This document shows, piece by piece, positions 13,666-22,897 of a DNA stretch of 48,107 bases. Made by a program: the position numbers and the translations under genes. Every line of letters begins with the position of its first letter. Position 1 is the stretch's first letter. The notes beneath the pieces were generated by a model. The model saw only the letters and a list, made by a program, of their open reading frames with translations. It did no database searches and had not been told where the DNA came from. Origin of the DNA: an uncultured Flavobacteriales bacterium (GTDB taxonomy: Bacteria > Bacteroidota > Bacteroidia > Flavobacteriales_D > Parvicellaceae); NCBI GenBank assembly GCA_943787725.1, contig CALSNM010000012.1, positions 1-48,107 of the forward strand, in the 5' to 3' direction.

Positions 13666-14616
13666 TTAAGAATAATACTGATTTAAAAATGCAGAAACAT
13701 TACTATTAATTCTCTCCATGATGTTTCCACTATCGGATTTGTTAAACCCCTTTCCTGACACTTTCTCATACAACTCAATGTATCTTTCAGTCACCGAAGC
13801 AACAAAGTCAGGAGTCATTTCAGGAATTTGCTGACCTTCTTTTCCTTGGAAACCTCCAGCCATTAACCATTCTCGGACAAATTCCTTCGAAAGTTGTTTT
13901 TGTGGCTCATCATTATCTTGTCTTTCCTGATATCCTTCTGAGTAGAAATACCGAGAAGAATCGGGCGTATGAATTTCATCAATTAAATATATGTTTTCAT
14001 CTTTCTTGCCAAATTCATATTTCGTATCAACCAATATCAACCCTTCTTTAGCCGCTATTTCAGTTCCTCTTTGGAAAATTGCCCTTGTATACTCTTCCAA
14101 TTTGACATATTCAGATTCAGGCACAATTCCTTTAGCAATAATTTCCTCTCTAGAGATATCCTCGTCATGCCCCTCATCTTCTTTGGTAGAAGGCGTAATA
14201 ATTGGCTCAGGAAACTTTTGATGCTCCTTCATTCCATCCGGCATTCGCACACCACACAGCATTCTCTCTCCTGTCTTGTAAGTTCTCCATGCATGACCAG
14301 TTAAATATCCCCTTATAACCATCTCAACTCTATATGGAATGCAGTTATGACCAATGGTAACATTAGGGTCTGGAGTAGAAATAACCCAGTTAGAAACAAT
14401 ATCTTCGGTTTCTTTTAAAAACTTTGCCGCCAATTGGTTTAACACTTGCCCTTTAAAAGGAATCCCTTCTGGTAAAACAACATCAAAAGCTGAAATCCTA
14501 TCGCTTACTACCATTACCATCAAATCGTCATTGATGTTATAAACATCTCTAACTTTTCCATGATAAACGCTTTTTTGACCTTCGAAATTAAATTCTGTTT
14601 TCGTAATTGCTCCCAT
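13666..14616 (-). CDS. purC: Phosphoribosylaminoimidazole-succinocarboxamide synthase
   Basis: PurC joins CAIR and aspartate with ATP to make SAICAR in purine synthesis. Signatures are GKVRDVYNI near the N-terminus (ATP-binding loop), [47 protein letters not shown] and [14 protein letters not shown] place the start at the ATG at 14616 (MGAITKTEF), giving 316 residues, which agrees with Bacteroidota homologues. The open frame extends back to a TTG at 14652, but those extra 12 codons lie in the gap after phoH and look non-coding. It follows phoH by 41 bp on the same strand and is probably cotranscribed with it. Confidence 0.95.
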   Translation of the reverse strand: MGAITKTEFNFEGQKSVYHGKVRDVYNINDDLMVMVVSDRISAFDVVLPEGIPFKGQVLNQLAAKFLKETEDIVSNWVISTPDPNVTIGHNCIPYRVEMVIRGYLTGHAWRTYKTGERMLCGVRMPDGMKEHQKFPEPIITPSTKEDEGHDEDISREEIIAKGIVPESEYVKLEEYTRAIFQRGTEIAAKEGLILVDTKYEFGKKDENIYLIDEIHTPDSSRYFYSEGYQERQDNDEPQKQLSKEFVREWLMAGGFQGKEGQQIPEMTPDFVASVTERYIELYEKVSGKGFNKSDSGNIMERINSNVSAFLNQYYS

Positions 14617-14657
14617 GCTTTTTTGTGTTGTTTCCAAATAAATAGTTTTCAAATATT

Positions 14658-15614
14658 TTACTCTTCTGTTTTAAATGCATTTATTATCCTTGTCACCAAT
14701 TTATGTCTTATTACATCCTTGTCATCAAGGTATACAAAACCAATTCCTTTTACGGGAACTAGAACTTCAATCGCTTTCTTCAATCCAGATTTTTGATGAC
14801 CGGGTAAATCAATTTGGCTTACATCTCCAGTAACTACAAATTTCGCTGTTTTACCCATTCTTGTGAGAAACATTTTCATTTGACCTTCTGTGGTATTTTG
14901 ACCTTCATCCAAAATCACAAACGCCTTGTCCAATGTTCTGCCTCGCATAAAAGCAAGAGGAGCTATCTGAATAACCCCTTCTTCCAGATGTTCTGCTAAT
15001 TTCTCAGCAGGAATCATGTCTTGTAACGCGTCATAAAGAGGCTGCATGTAAGGATCCAGTTTTTCTTTTAAGTCTCCTGGTAAAAAACCCAAGTTCTCTC
15101 CAGCCTCTACTGCTGGTCGAGTTAAAATTATTCTTCGAACTTCCTTGTTTTTAAGTGCTCTTACTGCCAATGCAATAGCCGTATAAGTCTTTCCAGTTCC
15201 GGCTGGACCTATCGCAAAAAGCATGTCATTCTCTTCAAGAACATCAACCATTTTTCGTTGGTTCAAAGTACGTGCTTTTACATGACGACCTCTATTTCCA
15301 TAAACGATAATATCATCTCCTTTAGAGTTCTCAACAGCATTAGGCACTTTACCTCCTAGTACGTTCTTTATATTATTCTCAGTCAAATCATTGTATTTGT
15401 CAAAATGTTTAATCAAAAGGTTTATTGCTTCAGCAAACTCTTTAAGCAATGTCTTTTCCCCTAAAACTTTTATGTTAGCGCCCCTTGCAACTATTTTGAG
15501 TTTGGGGAAAAAAGATTTAATCAACTTAAGTTTGACTTCGTTTACCCCAAATAAATCAAGCGGATTAATACCAGATATTTCAATAATTTTCTCTTGCAAT
15601 GTTTCTTTCTTCAT
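14658..15614 (-). CDS. phoH: PhoH family ATPase
   Basis: A cytoplasmic P-loop ATPase of 318 residues, complete. Residues 1-110 form a KH-like N-terminal part, followed by the ATPase domain with Walker [16 protein letters not shown], a conserved [10 protein letters not shown] segment, Walker [21 protein letters not shown] and the sensor [11 protein letters not shown]. PhoH (YbeZ) proteins bind RNA and act with YbeY in ribosome maturation; ybeY is not in this window. It heads a two-gene unit with purC and is divergent from the SAM hydroxide adenosyltransferase gene. Confidence 0.92.
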   Translation of the reverse strand: MKKETLQEKIIEISGINPLDLFGVNEVKLKLIKSFFPKLKIVARGANIKVLGEKTLLKEFAEAINLLIKHFDKYNDLTENNIKNVLGGKVPNAVENSKGDDIIVYGNRGRHVKARTLNQRKMVDVLEENDMLFAIGPAGTGKTYTAIALAVRALKNKEVRRIILTRPAVEAGENLGFLPGDLKEKLDPYMQPLYDALQDMIPAEKLAEHLEEGVIQIAPLAFMRGRTLDKAFVILDEGQNTTEGQMKMFLTRMGKTAKFVVTGDVSQIDLPGHQKSGLKKAIEVLVPVKGIGFVYLDDKDVIRHKLVTRIINAFKTEE

Positions 15615-15622
15615 TTAGCTTT

Positions 15623-15685
15623 CAAAAGTAATACAATCCAAAGTTATAATTTGATTATTTTTATTCAATGAAATCATTACTTTTG
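15623..15685. promoter_or_regulatory. Divergent -7 elements for phoH and the DUF62 gene
   Basis: TACTTTTG occurs on both strands of this short gap: complement at 15623-15630, 9 bases before the phoH ATG, and plus strand at 15678-15685, 23 bases before the DUF62 ATG. Both fit TAnnTTTG. The minus copy is so near its start codon that a leaderless or very short leader would follow, so it is the weaker call. No convincing -33 was found for either. Confidence 0.35.
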
Positions 15686-15707
15686 AACAGTTTGATTACA
15701 GTATAGC

Positions 15708-16559
15708 ATGAAAATTATTACATTAACAACTGACATGGGACTCAAAGACTACTATGTAGCCTCTGTAAAAGGTGCTATATTAAGTGAATTGTCAGATGCT
15801 AACATTATTGATATAAGTCATCAGGTCGCTTCATTCGATATTGCTCAAGCCTCATTTGTAATAAAAAACTGTTTTAATGACTTTCCAAAAGGAACTATTC
15901 ATATTATTAGTATTAGTCCGGGAAATAGTTCTGAGACAAAACATTTATTGGTAGAAAACTTTGGACATTACTTTATTGGTGCTGACAACGGGATATTTTC
16001 GTTGCTATTTGACAAACAACCTGATAATATTTTTGAACTTACAATACGAGAGGAAGAAAACACGCAATGTTTTCCCACAAAAAATGTATTCGCAAAAGCA
16101 GCTTGTCACATAGCTAGAGGAGGTACTCCTGAAATTATTGGAAAACGGACTGAAGAAATCAAAAAAAGGCAACTCTTTAGAGCTACAGTTGAAGATCACG
16201 TAATAAAAGGAACAGTTGCCTACATTGATTGTTATGGAAATATTATCACAAATATTTCAAAAGATATTTTTCAAGAAGTTGGTAAAGGACGAGAATTTAG
16301 AATTTACTTAACCCGTGCAGGTTATATGATATCGAAAATTCACCAACAATATAGTGATGTGCCGGAGGGTGAGAAAATTGCAATATTTAGCAGCTCAGGG
16401 AATTTAGAAATTGCAATCAACAAAGGAGTTGAAGGTTCAGGAGGTGGTGCAAACAAACTTTTTGGGTTAAAAATGAACGATACTATTACCATTGAATTCA
16501 AAGAAGCAGACGATAAAATCCAAAACAGAACTAACGAACATGATTACTCGAATAGTTAA
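15708..16559 (+). CDS. S-adenosyl-L-methionine hydroxide adenosyltransferase (DUF62)
   Basis: This family splits SAM with hydroxide into adenosine and methionine; relatives use chloride or fluoride. The 283-residue protein starts MKIITLTTDMGLKDYYVASV, where the Asp of TTDMG binds the ribose, and continues with DISHQVASFDI, GADNGIFSLL and, in the C-terminal beta-barrel, YIDCYGNIITNI. I see no chlorinase- or fluorinase-type insertion, so the hydroxide enzyme is the best call. The biological role of the hydrolysis is not settled. The frame is intact and overlaps the next gene by 20 bases. Confidence 0.88.
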   Translation: MKIITLTTDMGLKDYYVASVKGAILSELSDANIIDISHQVASFDIAQASFVIKNCFNDFPKGTIHIISISPGNSSETKHLLVENFGHYFIGADNGIFSLLFDKQPDNIFELTIREEENTQCFPTKNVFAKAACHIARGGTPEIIGKRTEEIKKRQLFRATVEDHVIKGTVAYIDCYGNIITNISKDIFQEVGKGREFRIYLTRAGYMISKIHQQYSDVPEGEKIAIFSSSGNLEIAINKGVEGSGGGANKLFGLKMNDTITIEFKEADDKIQNRTNEHDYSNS

Positions 16560-16833
16560 ACTTACAATTTCCCCTTCTAAAAAAGAAGAATTCAAGTCCA
16601 TTTTTTTTGCTAATAAAAATTACATCAAAGACTTTGAAGGTTGCTTGCATGTTGAACTTCTTCAAGACAAAAAATACGATAATGTATTTTTTACATACAG
16701 TAAATGGGAAGGAGAAAAATTTATTGAAAAATACCGACAATCAAAACTTTTCGGAGGTGTTTGGAAAAAAACCAAAGCTTGCTTTTGCGCCCCACCTGAG
16801 GCATGGAGTACAGATGAATTATTTAGGGCATAA
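16540..16833 (+). CDS. Antibiotic biosynthesis monooxygenase (ABM) family protein
   Basis: A 97-residue dimeric alpha-beta-barrel protein of the ABM type, starting MITRIVKLTISPSKKEEF and carrying the family's DFEGCLHVELLQD and FFTYSKWEGEKFIEKYRQS segments. Members include quinol monooxygenases and many proteins with no known substrate, so no reaction is assigned. I chose the ATG at 16540, which begins the conserved strand; an in-frame upstream start at 16492 would only reread the preceding gene. The 20-base overlap with that gene implies translational coupling. Confidence 0.75.
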   Translation: MITRIVKLTISPSKKEEFKSIFFANKNYIKDFEGCLHVELLQDKKYDNVFFTYSKWEGEKFIEKYRQSKLFGGVWKKTKACFCAPPEAWSTDELFRA

Positions 16834-16995
16834 ATTCAGTTTGTCCAATCCGTTCTGATAGCTCGGCAATCTCATGGAGTTTTTTTTCAAAATAACAATA
16901 TCTGTTTTTTTAGCATCAACTCCTACCCGAGGCTTTCCACCGTGAATGACTTTCGCAATTTACGAGTAAGCTCCTTTCTCTAAATCGTATTCCAT
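16823..16995 (-). CDS. Possible small protein, broken
   Basis: From an ATG at 16995 a minus-strand reading gives MEYDLEKGAYS, an in-frame TAA, then IAKVIHGGKPRVGVDAKKTD, and after adding one A to an A8 run, a helix-like LHEIAELSERIG ending at a TAA at 16823. The composition looks like protein and the frame ends where the convergent ABM gene ends. Shifting the frame also turns the stop region into a plausible KELTRKIAKVIHGG. It follows the thioesterase gene by 12 bases. I do not recognise a family. It may be a real gene of about 57 codons with two or three indels, or non-coding. Confidence 0.35.
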
Positions 16996-17007
16996 ACGTT
17001 TTTCTTA

Positions 17008-17430
17008 TCATTCAAACATATCACTCTTTTCAAATGAATATGCATTGAAGGTTCCGGTTGCTGTTGCAACAAGCTCATTTTTTTGATTATATATTTTACC
17101 TTCAGCAAGTAATATCCTTTTCCCTTTCCGAAGAACTATACCAACACCTTTCAATTCATCTCCAAGAAATACAGCTGATAAATAGTTAATTTTAAACTCG
17201 ATAGTAGAAACAACTTTATTTTCAGCTTCCACCGCAGATAGAGCAGCAACCCCCAAAACACCGTCCATAAACCCGGCAATTGCGCCTCCATGCATAGCAG
17301 TGGGTGTAGCTAAATGCGACTCGGTTACGACCATGTTATACTCAATATGACCAGGTGCAACTACCTTGTGATCCATATCGAAGAAACGACCAAAATTGTT
17401 GTGCTTATTGTATATATCTAGAATACCCAT
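17008..17430 (-). CDS. PaaI-type hotdog-fold thioesterase
   Basis: A 140-residue single hotdog domain starting at the ATG at 17430 (MGILDIYNKHNNFG). The active-site loop HGGAIAGFMDGVLGVAAL and the strands VVSTIEFKINYLSAV and AEGKIYNQKNELVATATGTF are typical of PaaI-like acyl-CoA thioesterases. The upstream extension to 17544 lacks similarity and overlaps the promoter area of thrS, so I reject it. The substrate cannot be told from sequence. It is divergent from thrS. Confidence 0.85.
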   Translation of the reverse strand: MGILDIYNKHNNFGRFFDMDHKVVAPGHIEYNMVVTESHLATPTAMHGGAIAGFMDGVLGVAALSAVEAENKVVSTIEFKINYLSAVFLGDELKGVGIVLRKGKRILLAEGKIYNQKNELVATATGTFNAYSFEKSDMFE

Positions 17431-17550
17431 TACTTCTCTATTAGATAACAAAGAAACAACAATATGGAAAACAATTACCTTTAAACAAAATAATCTCAAT
17501 AAATCAATGAATTCAACATCAAAATCGAGAGAATTTCTGCTCAATATTTC

Positions 17551-17558
17551 TACATTTG
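17551..17558 (+). promoter_or_regulatory. -7 element of the thrS operon promoter
   Basis: TACATTTG matches TAnnTTTG and ends 19 bases before the thrS ATG. No exact TTTG is present at -33. Confidence 0.45.
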
Positions 17559-17577
17559 CAGACTTAATTTTTTTAAA

Positions 17578-19524
17578 ATGATAAAAGTTACGTTACCGGA
17601 TAATAGTGTAAGAGAATATGAAAGTGGAACAACTTCATGGGATGTTGCAAAAAGTATTAGCGAAGGATTGGCTAGAAATGTGCTCGCGGCAAAAGTAAAT
17701 GGAGAAGTTTGGGATTTAACTCGCCCACTTATTACGGACTCTTCAGTCAGTCTTTTATCTTTTAAAGACAAAGAAGGAAAAGCTACCATGTGGCATAGCT
17801 CTGCGCACCTTATGGCGGAGGCTATTGAGTTTCATTATCCCGGCGTAAAATTGGCCATTGGGCCAAATATAGAGAATGGTTTTTATTACGACATCGATTT
17901 CATGGATTATGAATTTGGCGATAGTGACTTAGAAAAAATAGAGAAAAAAATAATCGAACTTGCTCGCACTAAAAGTGAGTATATTCGAAAAGATATTTCT
18001 AAAGCTGATGCAATAAAATATTTCACAAAAAAAGATGACGAATACAAGCTTGAGCTAATTGATGGGTTGGAAGATGGCTCTATTACATTTTACACGCAAG
18101 GTGAATTTACTGATTTGTGCAGAGGACCGCACATTCCAAATACTGGATACATAAAAGCTGTGAAGTTACTCTCTATTGCAGGAGCATACTGGCGTGGGGA
18201 TGAAAACAGAAAGCAATTGACACGAATATATGGCATTACGTTTCAAAAAAACAAAGAGCTAATTGCACATCTTGAAATGCTGGAAGAAGCAAAGAAGAGA
18301 GACCATAGAAAATTAGGAAAAGAACTAGAGCTATTTGCATTCTCGCAGCGAGTTGGCATGGGACTGCCTTTATGGCTGCCTAAAGGAGCAGCTTTAAGAG
18401 AACGTTTGATTAATTTCATGAAAGAAGCGCAAGTTAAATCAGGTTATTCTCCAGTAGTTACTCCACACATAGGACATAAAGATCTGTATGTCTGCTCAGG
18501 ACATTATGAAAAGTATGGAGAAGATAGTTTCCAATCCATAAAAACACCGCACGAGAACGAAGAGTTTTTATTAAAACCAATGAACTGCCCGCATCATTGT
18601 GAGATTTATAAAACTTCTCCTAAATCTTATAAGGATTTACCATTGCGATTAGCAGAATTTGGAACAGTATATCGCTACGAGCAAAGTGGCGAACTTCATG
18701 GATTAACAAGGGTAAGAGGATTTACCCAAGATGATGCGCATATATTTTGTCGACCTGATCAGGTTGAAGAAGAATTTAAAAAAGTGATTGAGCTAGTAAT
18801 GTATACATTTAATGCTCTTGATTTTGATGATTATACCGCACAAGTTTCATTAAGAGATCCTAATAACAATAATAAATATATCGGAAGTGATGAAAACTGG
18901 GAAAAGGCCGAAGCTTCAATAATAAAGGCTTCTGAAGAAATGGGACTAAACACTGTTGTAGAATATGGTGAAGCAGCATTCTACGGTCCAAAACTTGACT
19001 TTATGGTAAAAGATGCTTTAGGTAGAAGCTGGCAACTAGGGACCATACAAGTTGACTACAATTTACCTGAGCGTTTTGAATTGGAATACGTTGGTTCTGA
19101 CAACCAAAAACATAGACCAGTAATGATACACAGGGCACCTTTCGGATCCTTAGAAAGATTCATTGCTGTTTTGATTGAACACACTGCAGGAAAATTCCCT
19201 TTATGGTTAAATCCTGAACAGGTTACGGTACTCCCAATTAGCGAGAAATACAATGATTATGCTAAGGAAGTTTTTAATTCGTTAAATAATTACGATATTC
19301 GCGGTCTTGTTGACGAAAGATACGAGAAAATCGGCAAAAAAATACGAGATGCAGAAATGCTAAAAATACCGTATATGTTGATTATTGGAGAGAACGAGAT
19401 GAGCGAAAAGAAGGTTTCGGTCAGAAAACAAGGAACGGGTGATTTAGGTGTATTTTCATTAGAAGAGTTCGCTGAAATCGTTCAAAAAGAAATAAATCAA
19501 AAATTAATTCAGTTCGCTGAATAA
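17578..19524 (+). CDS. thrS: Threonyl-tRNA synthetase
   Basis: Charges tRNA-Thr with threonine in the cytoplasm. The 648-residue protein is complete and has the bacterial order: TGS domain (1-60), editing domain with [13 protein letters not shown] (about 74-86) and [10 protein letters not shown], then the class II core with the zinc Cys in [10 protein letters not shown], motif 2 in [20 protein letters not shown], and motif 3 with the zinc His in [13 protein letters not shown], and a C-terminal anticodon-binding domain (about 540-648). It is the first gene of thrS-infC-rpmI-rplT, the same order as in E. coli. There is no clear Shine-Dalgarno sequence; the start is preceded by a T/A run, normal for this phylum. 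Confidence 0.97.
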   Translation: MIKVTLPDNSVREYESGTTSWDVAKSISEGLARNVLAAKVNGEVWDLTRPLITDSSVSLLSFKDKEGKATMWHSSAHLMAEAIEFHYPGVKLAIGPNIENGFYYDIDFMDYEFGDSDLEKIEKKIIELARTKSEYIRKDISKADAIKYFTKKDDEYKLELIDGLEDGSITFYTQGEFTDLCRGPHIPNTGYIKAVKLLSIAGAYWRGDENRKQLTRIYGITFQKNKELIAHLEMLEEAKKRDHRKLGKELELFAFSQRVGMGLPLWLPKGAALRERLINFMKEAQVKSGYSPVVTPHIGHKDLYVCSGHYEKYGEDSFQSIKTPHENEEFLLKPMNCPHHCEIYKTSPKSYKDLPLRLAEFGTVYRYEQSGELHGLTRVRGFTQDDAHIFCRPDQVEEEFKKVIELVMYTFNALDFDDYTAQVSLRDPNNNNKYIGSDENWEKAEASIIKASEEMGLNTVVEYGEAAFYGPKLDFMVKDALGRSWQLGTIQVDYNLPERFELEYVGSDNQKHRPVMIHRAPFGSLERFIAVLIEHTAGKFPLWLNPEQVTVLPISEKYNDYAKEVFNSLNNYDIRGLVDERYEKIGKKIRDAEMLKIPYMLIIGENEMSEKKVSVRKQGTGDLGVFSLEEFAEIVQKEINQKLIQFAE

Positions 19525-19541
19525 TTTTTAGAGTAAGTATA

Positions 19542-20108
19542 ATTAAAACATTTAGTACTATTAAACCAAGAAGAAATAATAGAGGGAGACGAGTCTTCAA
19601 AGAGGACGCTCACAAAATAAACGACAAAATTCTTTCAAGAGAAGTTCGTGTTGTAGGAGAAGGAATTGAGTCTGCAGTTTATCCGATTGCAGAAGCACTT
19701 GAATTAGCAACTGCCCAAGACTTAGATTTAGTTGAGATATCACCTAAAGCCGTTCCTCCTGTTTGCAAAATAATAGATTATAAAAAGTTTCTTTACGAAC
19801 AAAAAAGAAAAGAAAAGGAACTGAAAAAGAATCAGAGTAAAGTTGTCGTAAAGGAAATTCGTTATGGACCTAATACTGATGCGCATGATTTTGATTTTAA
19901 ATTAAAACATGCCAGAGCCTTCCTTTCAGAAGGAGCTAAAGTAAAAGCATACGTTTTCTTCAAGGGAAGAACAATTGTGTTTAAAGACCGAGGCGAAATT
20001 TTATTATTGAAGTTGGCCCAAGAGATTGATGACTTAGGTGTAGTAGAACAAATGCCGCAGTTAATGGGTAAAAGGATGATTATGATGATCAATCCAAAGA
20101 AAAAATAG
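19542..20108 (+). CDS. infC: Translation initiation factor IF-3, probable AUU start
   Basis: IF-3 binds the 30S subunit and checks the start codon. The frame reads KPRRNNRGRRVFKEDAHKIN, then EVRVVGEGIES and DLDLVEISPKAVPPVCKIID (N-domain), and KEIRYGPNTDAHDFDFKLKH and KVKAYVFFKGR (C-domain), ending at a TAG at 20108. The frame opens after a TGA at 19517-19519 and holds no ATG, GTG or TTG before the conserved part. Candidates are ATT at 19542 (188 residues, AGAG 8 bases upstream) or ATT at 19560 (182 residues). An AUU start is the known rule for infC in many bacteria and lets IF-3 repress its own translation. It follows thrS by 17 bp. The exact ATT is inferred. Confidence 0.93.
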   Translation: MKTFSTIKPRRNNRGRRVFKEDAHKINDKILSREVRVVGEGIESAVYPIAEALELATAQDLDLVEISPKAVPPVCKIIDYKKFLYEQKRKEKELKKNQSKVVVKEIRYGPNTDAHDFDFKLKHARAFLSEGAKVKAYVFFKGRTIVFKDRGEILLLKLAQEIDDLGVVEQMPQLMGKRMIMMINPKKK

Positions 20109-20144
20109 AATAAGTAAGTAATAACTATATAAAAAAGAAGCAAA

Positions 20145-20339
20145 ATGCCAAAAATGAAAACTAAGTCTAGTGCCAAAAAACGTTTTAAATTGACGGGCTC
20201 TGGAAAAATCAAAAGAAAGCACGCTTTTAAAAGTCACATTTTGACGAAAAAATCTAAAAAACGTAAGAGAAATCTAACAAAATCAGGATTGGTTCATAAA
20301 TCAGATGTAGCTCATATAAAGACGCAGCTTTGTGCTTAG
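20145..20339 (+). CDS. rpmI: Large ribosomal subunit protein bL35
   Basis: A 64-residue, highly basic protein with the bL35 pattern: [20 protein letters not shown] at the N-terminus, then [20 protein letters not shown]. Complete and of family length. It lies 36 bp after infC in the thrS-infC-rpmI-rplT operon; an A-rich leader precedes the ATG. Confidence 0.96.
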   Translation: MPKMKTKSSAKKRFKLTGSGKIKRKHAFKSHILTKKSKKRKRNLTKSGLVHKSDVAHIKTQLCA

Positions 20340-20377
20340 AAACACTAAGTCGGTTTAATTAACTAAATGTTTAACCA

Positions 20378-20419
20378 AGTAATTAGTAAAAAAGAGAGCT
20401 GAGAAAGCCACTAATTATT
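20378..20419 (+). promoter_or_regulatory. Hairpin in the rpmI-rplT spacer
   Basis: TAATTAGT (20380-20387) and ACTAATTA (20410-20417) form a perfect 8-bp stem, extended to 10 by a G-U and an A-T pair, with a 22-base loop containing GAGAGCTGAGAAAGCC. There is no T-run, so it is not a terminator. A possible place for ribosomal-protein autoregulation of rplT, but this is inference only. Confidence 0.3.
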
Positions 20420-20433
20420 AAAAAACTAAAAAA

Positions 20434-20778
20434 ATGCCAAGATCAGTAAACAGCGTAGCCGCAAAGGCCCGAAGAAAAAAGATATTAAAGCAAGCCAAAG
20501 GATACTTTGGAAGAAGAAAAAACGTTCACACAGTTGCTAAAAATGCAGTTGATAGAGGACTTACTTTTGCTTACAGAGACAGAAAGCAAAACAAAAGAAA
20601 TTTCCGTTCATTATGGATTACAAGAATTAATGCAGGTGCTAGAGAGTACGGAATGAGTTATTCTGAATTCATTGGAAAAGTGAATAAAAATGGAATTTCA
20701 TTAAATAGAAAAGTATTAGCTGATTTAGCAATGAATCATCCAGATGCTTTTAAAGCTATTGTAGATAAAGTAAAATAA
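20434..20778 (+). CDS. rplT: Large ribosomal subunit protein bL20
   Basis: A 114-residue rRNA-binding assembly protein of the 50S subunit, complete. It begins [20 protein letters not shown] and carries the family blocks [36 protein letters not shown] and [18 protein letters not shown]. In other bacteria bL20 represses its own operon by binding leader RNA; the hairpin in the spacer upstream is a candidate site. It ends the operon and is followed by a strong terminator. Confidence 0.97.
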   Translation: MPRSVNSVAAKARRKKILKQAKGYFGRRKNVHTVAKNAVDRGLTFAYRDRKQNKRNFRSLWITRINAGAREYGMSYSEFIGKVNKNGISLNRKVLADLAMNHPDAFKAIVDKVK

Positions 20779-20798
20779 ATACTTTGTTATTACTTATT

Positions 20799-20834
20799 AA
20801 AAAAAGGAGAAACGTTTGTTTCTCCTTTTTTTTT
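20799..20834 (+). terminator. Terminator of the thrS-rplT operon
   Basis: An A-rich arm ending GGAGAAAC pairs with GTTTCTCC followed by nine T; the loop is only GTTT. It is symmetric, so it can also end minus-strand transcripts from the alpha/beta hydrolase gene. Confidence 0.9.
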
Positions 20835-20910
20835 GCTGGCTATCATATTTTAGTGTTAATTATAGACTATAAATTAAGAGAAAATTGAGCACTACAAATA
20901 TAGTTGCAGC

Positions 20911-21720
20911 CTAAAAGCTTTTCTTTAGCCACTTTATGTAAGTAGGGTTGTGATTCATCCCTCCATGGAGCTGTCCAGGATAGCGTAATTAACTCATCCT
21001 TGCTGCTAAAGTGCTTCTTTTAATTGTCACCGATGCATCCGTAATAAATAATTTCATCCGCATCACCATGAAAAACAGAAATTGGGGATTTTACTTTCGT
21101 CAATAAACTCATACGTTTTTAACTTGTACTCTAAAAAATAACTAGGTATGAAAGGATATTGATTGTTCATCATATCAACCATACTGTAATATGGCGCTAG
21201 TAGGATCAGAGTGCTTTGCATTGGATTTAGCAGCAAGCATAGAAGCTGGACCGGTTCCAATGGAGTAACCCAATATTGCGATATGCTGCTCTTCATAATT
21301 CTTACAAAGACTATCATATGCTATTTCTACATCAGAATAAAATTGTTTTTGACTAATAATTTTGCCTTCACTCTTACCAAAACCTCTATAATCTAAGACG
21401 AAACAATCATAACCTAAGTCGGTATAAACATAAGCATCGTTTTCGCACCTTGTAATGTCTCCAGCATTACCATGCAAGTAAAACACAAGTCCTTTTGAAT
21501 TATGCGATTTAAATAATACTCCACTTAATTTCGTTCCATCCTCTCCTACTATTGTCTTTTCTTCAAATTCAACTTTGAAATCAAATTGATAATCTGCACC
21601 TAATTTAGTAGGATGAAATAGAATATTTTCTTGCTGAAAATATAGGTATGCACAAGCAGCAATATATAAGACAATAATGATTGATAATAAACACTTTGCT
21701 ATCTTTACAGCGAGCTTCAT
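20911..21720 (-). CDS. Membrane-anchored alpha/beta hydrolase, frameshifted
   Basis: A serine hydrolase of about 269 residues resembling the YfhR/Bem46 group. The N-terminus has one hydrophobic helix (about 8-30), then ILFHPTKLG, the oxyanion segment FYLHGNAGD, DYRGFGKSEG and the nucleophile elbow GYSIGTGPAS. The frame changes near 21200; the rest follows as LILLAPYYSMVDMM, then the acid in FHGDADEIIYYG, and the catalytic His in LHGGMNHNPTYIKW before a TAG at 20911. At least three indels (near 21200, 21085 and 20980-21030) break the gene. Its ATG overlaps the stop of the TPR lipoprotein gene (ATGA), so the two are translationally coupled. Substrate unknown. Confidence 0.75.
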
Positions 21721-22793
21721 AATCTATTTAACCCTTCAATGGCCGGTTCATAATTGGTTTCAATTGACAAAATATAATTATAAACTCTTCTAGCATTTTG
21801 CTTGTCACCTATTACTTCATATCCAATACCCATATTATACCAAGCTTGAACATATCTAGGGTTTATATCAACTGCTTTCTGAAAATTTTCTAGTGCTTTC
21901 TCGACAATTGTATCTTTAGTATACCTCACCATATCATCTCGATAAATTCCAACATACGTGTTTCCAATATTGAAATATGCTTCCTCAAAACTAGAATCAA
22001 TTTCCAACATCTTATAAAAATAGGTCCTAGCTTCCAACGGCTTATTAGAAAAATGTAGATATAAACCCTTGTTTCGAACAGCTTCCATACTCTCTGGGTA
22101 AATTTCCAATGCAGCATCATAATAAGTAATCGCTAAATCATTTTGTTGTTGCGCATAAATCAATCCCAATTGAATCATGGCAGCATAATAATTGGCATCC
22201 ATTTCGATGGCAGTCTGATAAGATGACTCTGCCAATTTCATATTACCTAGTGATTCGTAAATCTTACCTTTAACATAATATGGACGTGGTAAATACTGGT
22301 TCTCTTTCAACACCCTATTTACATATATCATCGCCTTATCTGGCTCACTGTAGGCAGCCCTAAGTTCTGCCATCAATAATAAGGCATCTGTATTTACAGA
22401 GTCGTATTCTAAAGCGTAATTTAAATAAATTTCAGCTTGATCTAACAGAGATCTATCCCCCTTATACATAGCACCTGCGTATTGAATATCTGCCTTTGCA
22501 TAATTCATAGCTGCTGATTCTGGTGCAAGTTTTAATGCTCTATTAATATCGTCTACTGCGTTCTTAAATTTATAACGATTTTTATAATACAATGCTCGTT
22601 TGTAATAACCATTTGGAGATTCTGGATTACTTAAAATCTCATCTTCTAATACAGTTAAAGGGTTCACTAGAATAGCTGTATCAATAGTAGAATTCTTGCT
22701 ATCATTAATTTCTGTCTCAGAAGTATCTCCATCCGTTTTCGTTCCACAACTAGCAACAAATACTAAACAAAGCAACCAAAATATATTTTTCAT
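21717..22793 (-). CDS. TPR-repeat lipoprotein
   Basis: A 358-residue lipoprotein with signal MKNIFWLLCLVFVASC; the Cys after VAS is the lipidation site. I start at the ATG at 22793, since the open frame before it begins with TTG. After an acidic, Thr/Ser-rich linker, about eight TPR units follow, with motifs such as PNGYYKRALYYKNRYKFKNA, YYAAMIQLGLIYAQQQNDLA, FEEAYFNIGNTYVGI and YVQAWYNMGIGYEVIGDKQN. It is probably a scaffold on the periplasmic side of a membrane. Its stop overlaps the start of the hydrolase gene by 4 bases, suggesting a joint role in the envelope. Partner unknown. Confidence 0.8.
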   Translation of the reverse strand: MKNIFWLLCLVFVASCGTKTDGDTSETEINDSKNSTIDTAILVNPLTVLEDEILSNPESPNGYYKRALYYKNRYKFKNAVDDINRALKLAPESAAMNYAKADIQYAGAMYKGDRSLLDQAEIYLNYALEYDSVNTDALLLMAELRAAYSEPDKAMIYVNRVLKENQYLPRPYYVKGKIYESLGNMKLAESSYQTAIEMDANYYAAMIQLGLIYAQQQNDLAITYYDAALEIYPESMEAVRNKGLYLHFSNKPLEARTYFYKMLEIDSSFEEAYFNIGNTYVGIYRDDMVRYTKDTIVEKALENFQKAVDINPRYVQAWYNMGIGYEVIGDKQNARRVYNYILSIETNYEPAIEGLNRL

Positions 22794-22809
22794 TAATTTC
22801 AAATAAAAT

Positions 22810-22837
22810 GAGCGCTATCAAATGAATGACAGCGCCC
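22810..22837 (-). terminator. Hairpin after recA, before the TPR lipoprotein gene
   Basis: On the minus strand GGGCGCTGTCA pairs over 11 bp with TGATAGCGCTC around a 6-base loop, followed by ATTTTATTT. Two pairs are G-U and would be A-C mismatches on the other strand, so the structure is built for minus-strand RNA. A -7-like TATATTTG (complement 22837-22844) overlaps its upstream edge and could start the lipoprotein transcript. Confidence 0.6.
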
Positions 22838-22897
22838 AAATATAGTCAATTGAAAGGGATTATTAAATACCAATCAATAACTTGGCTTAGCCTTTTA

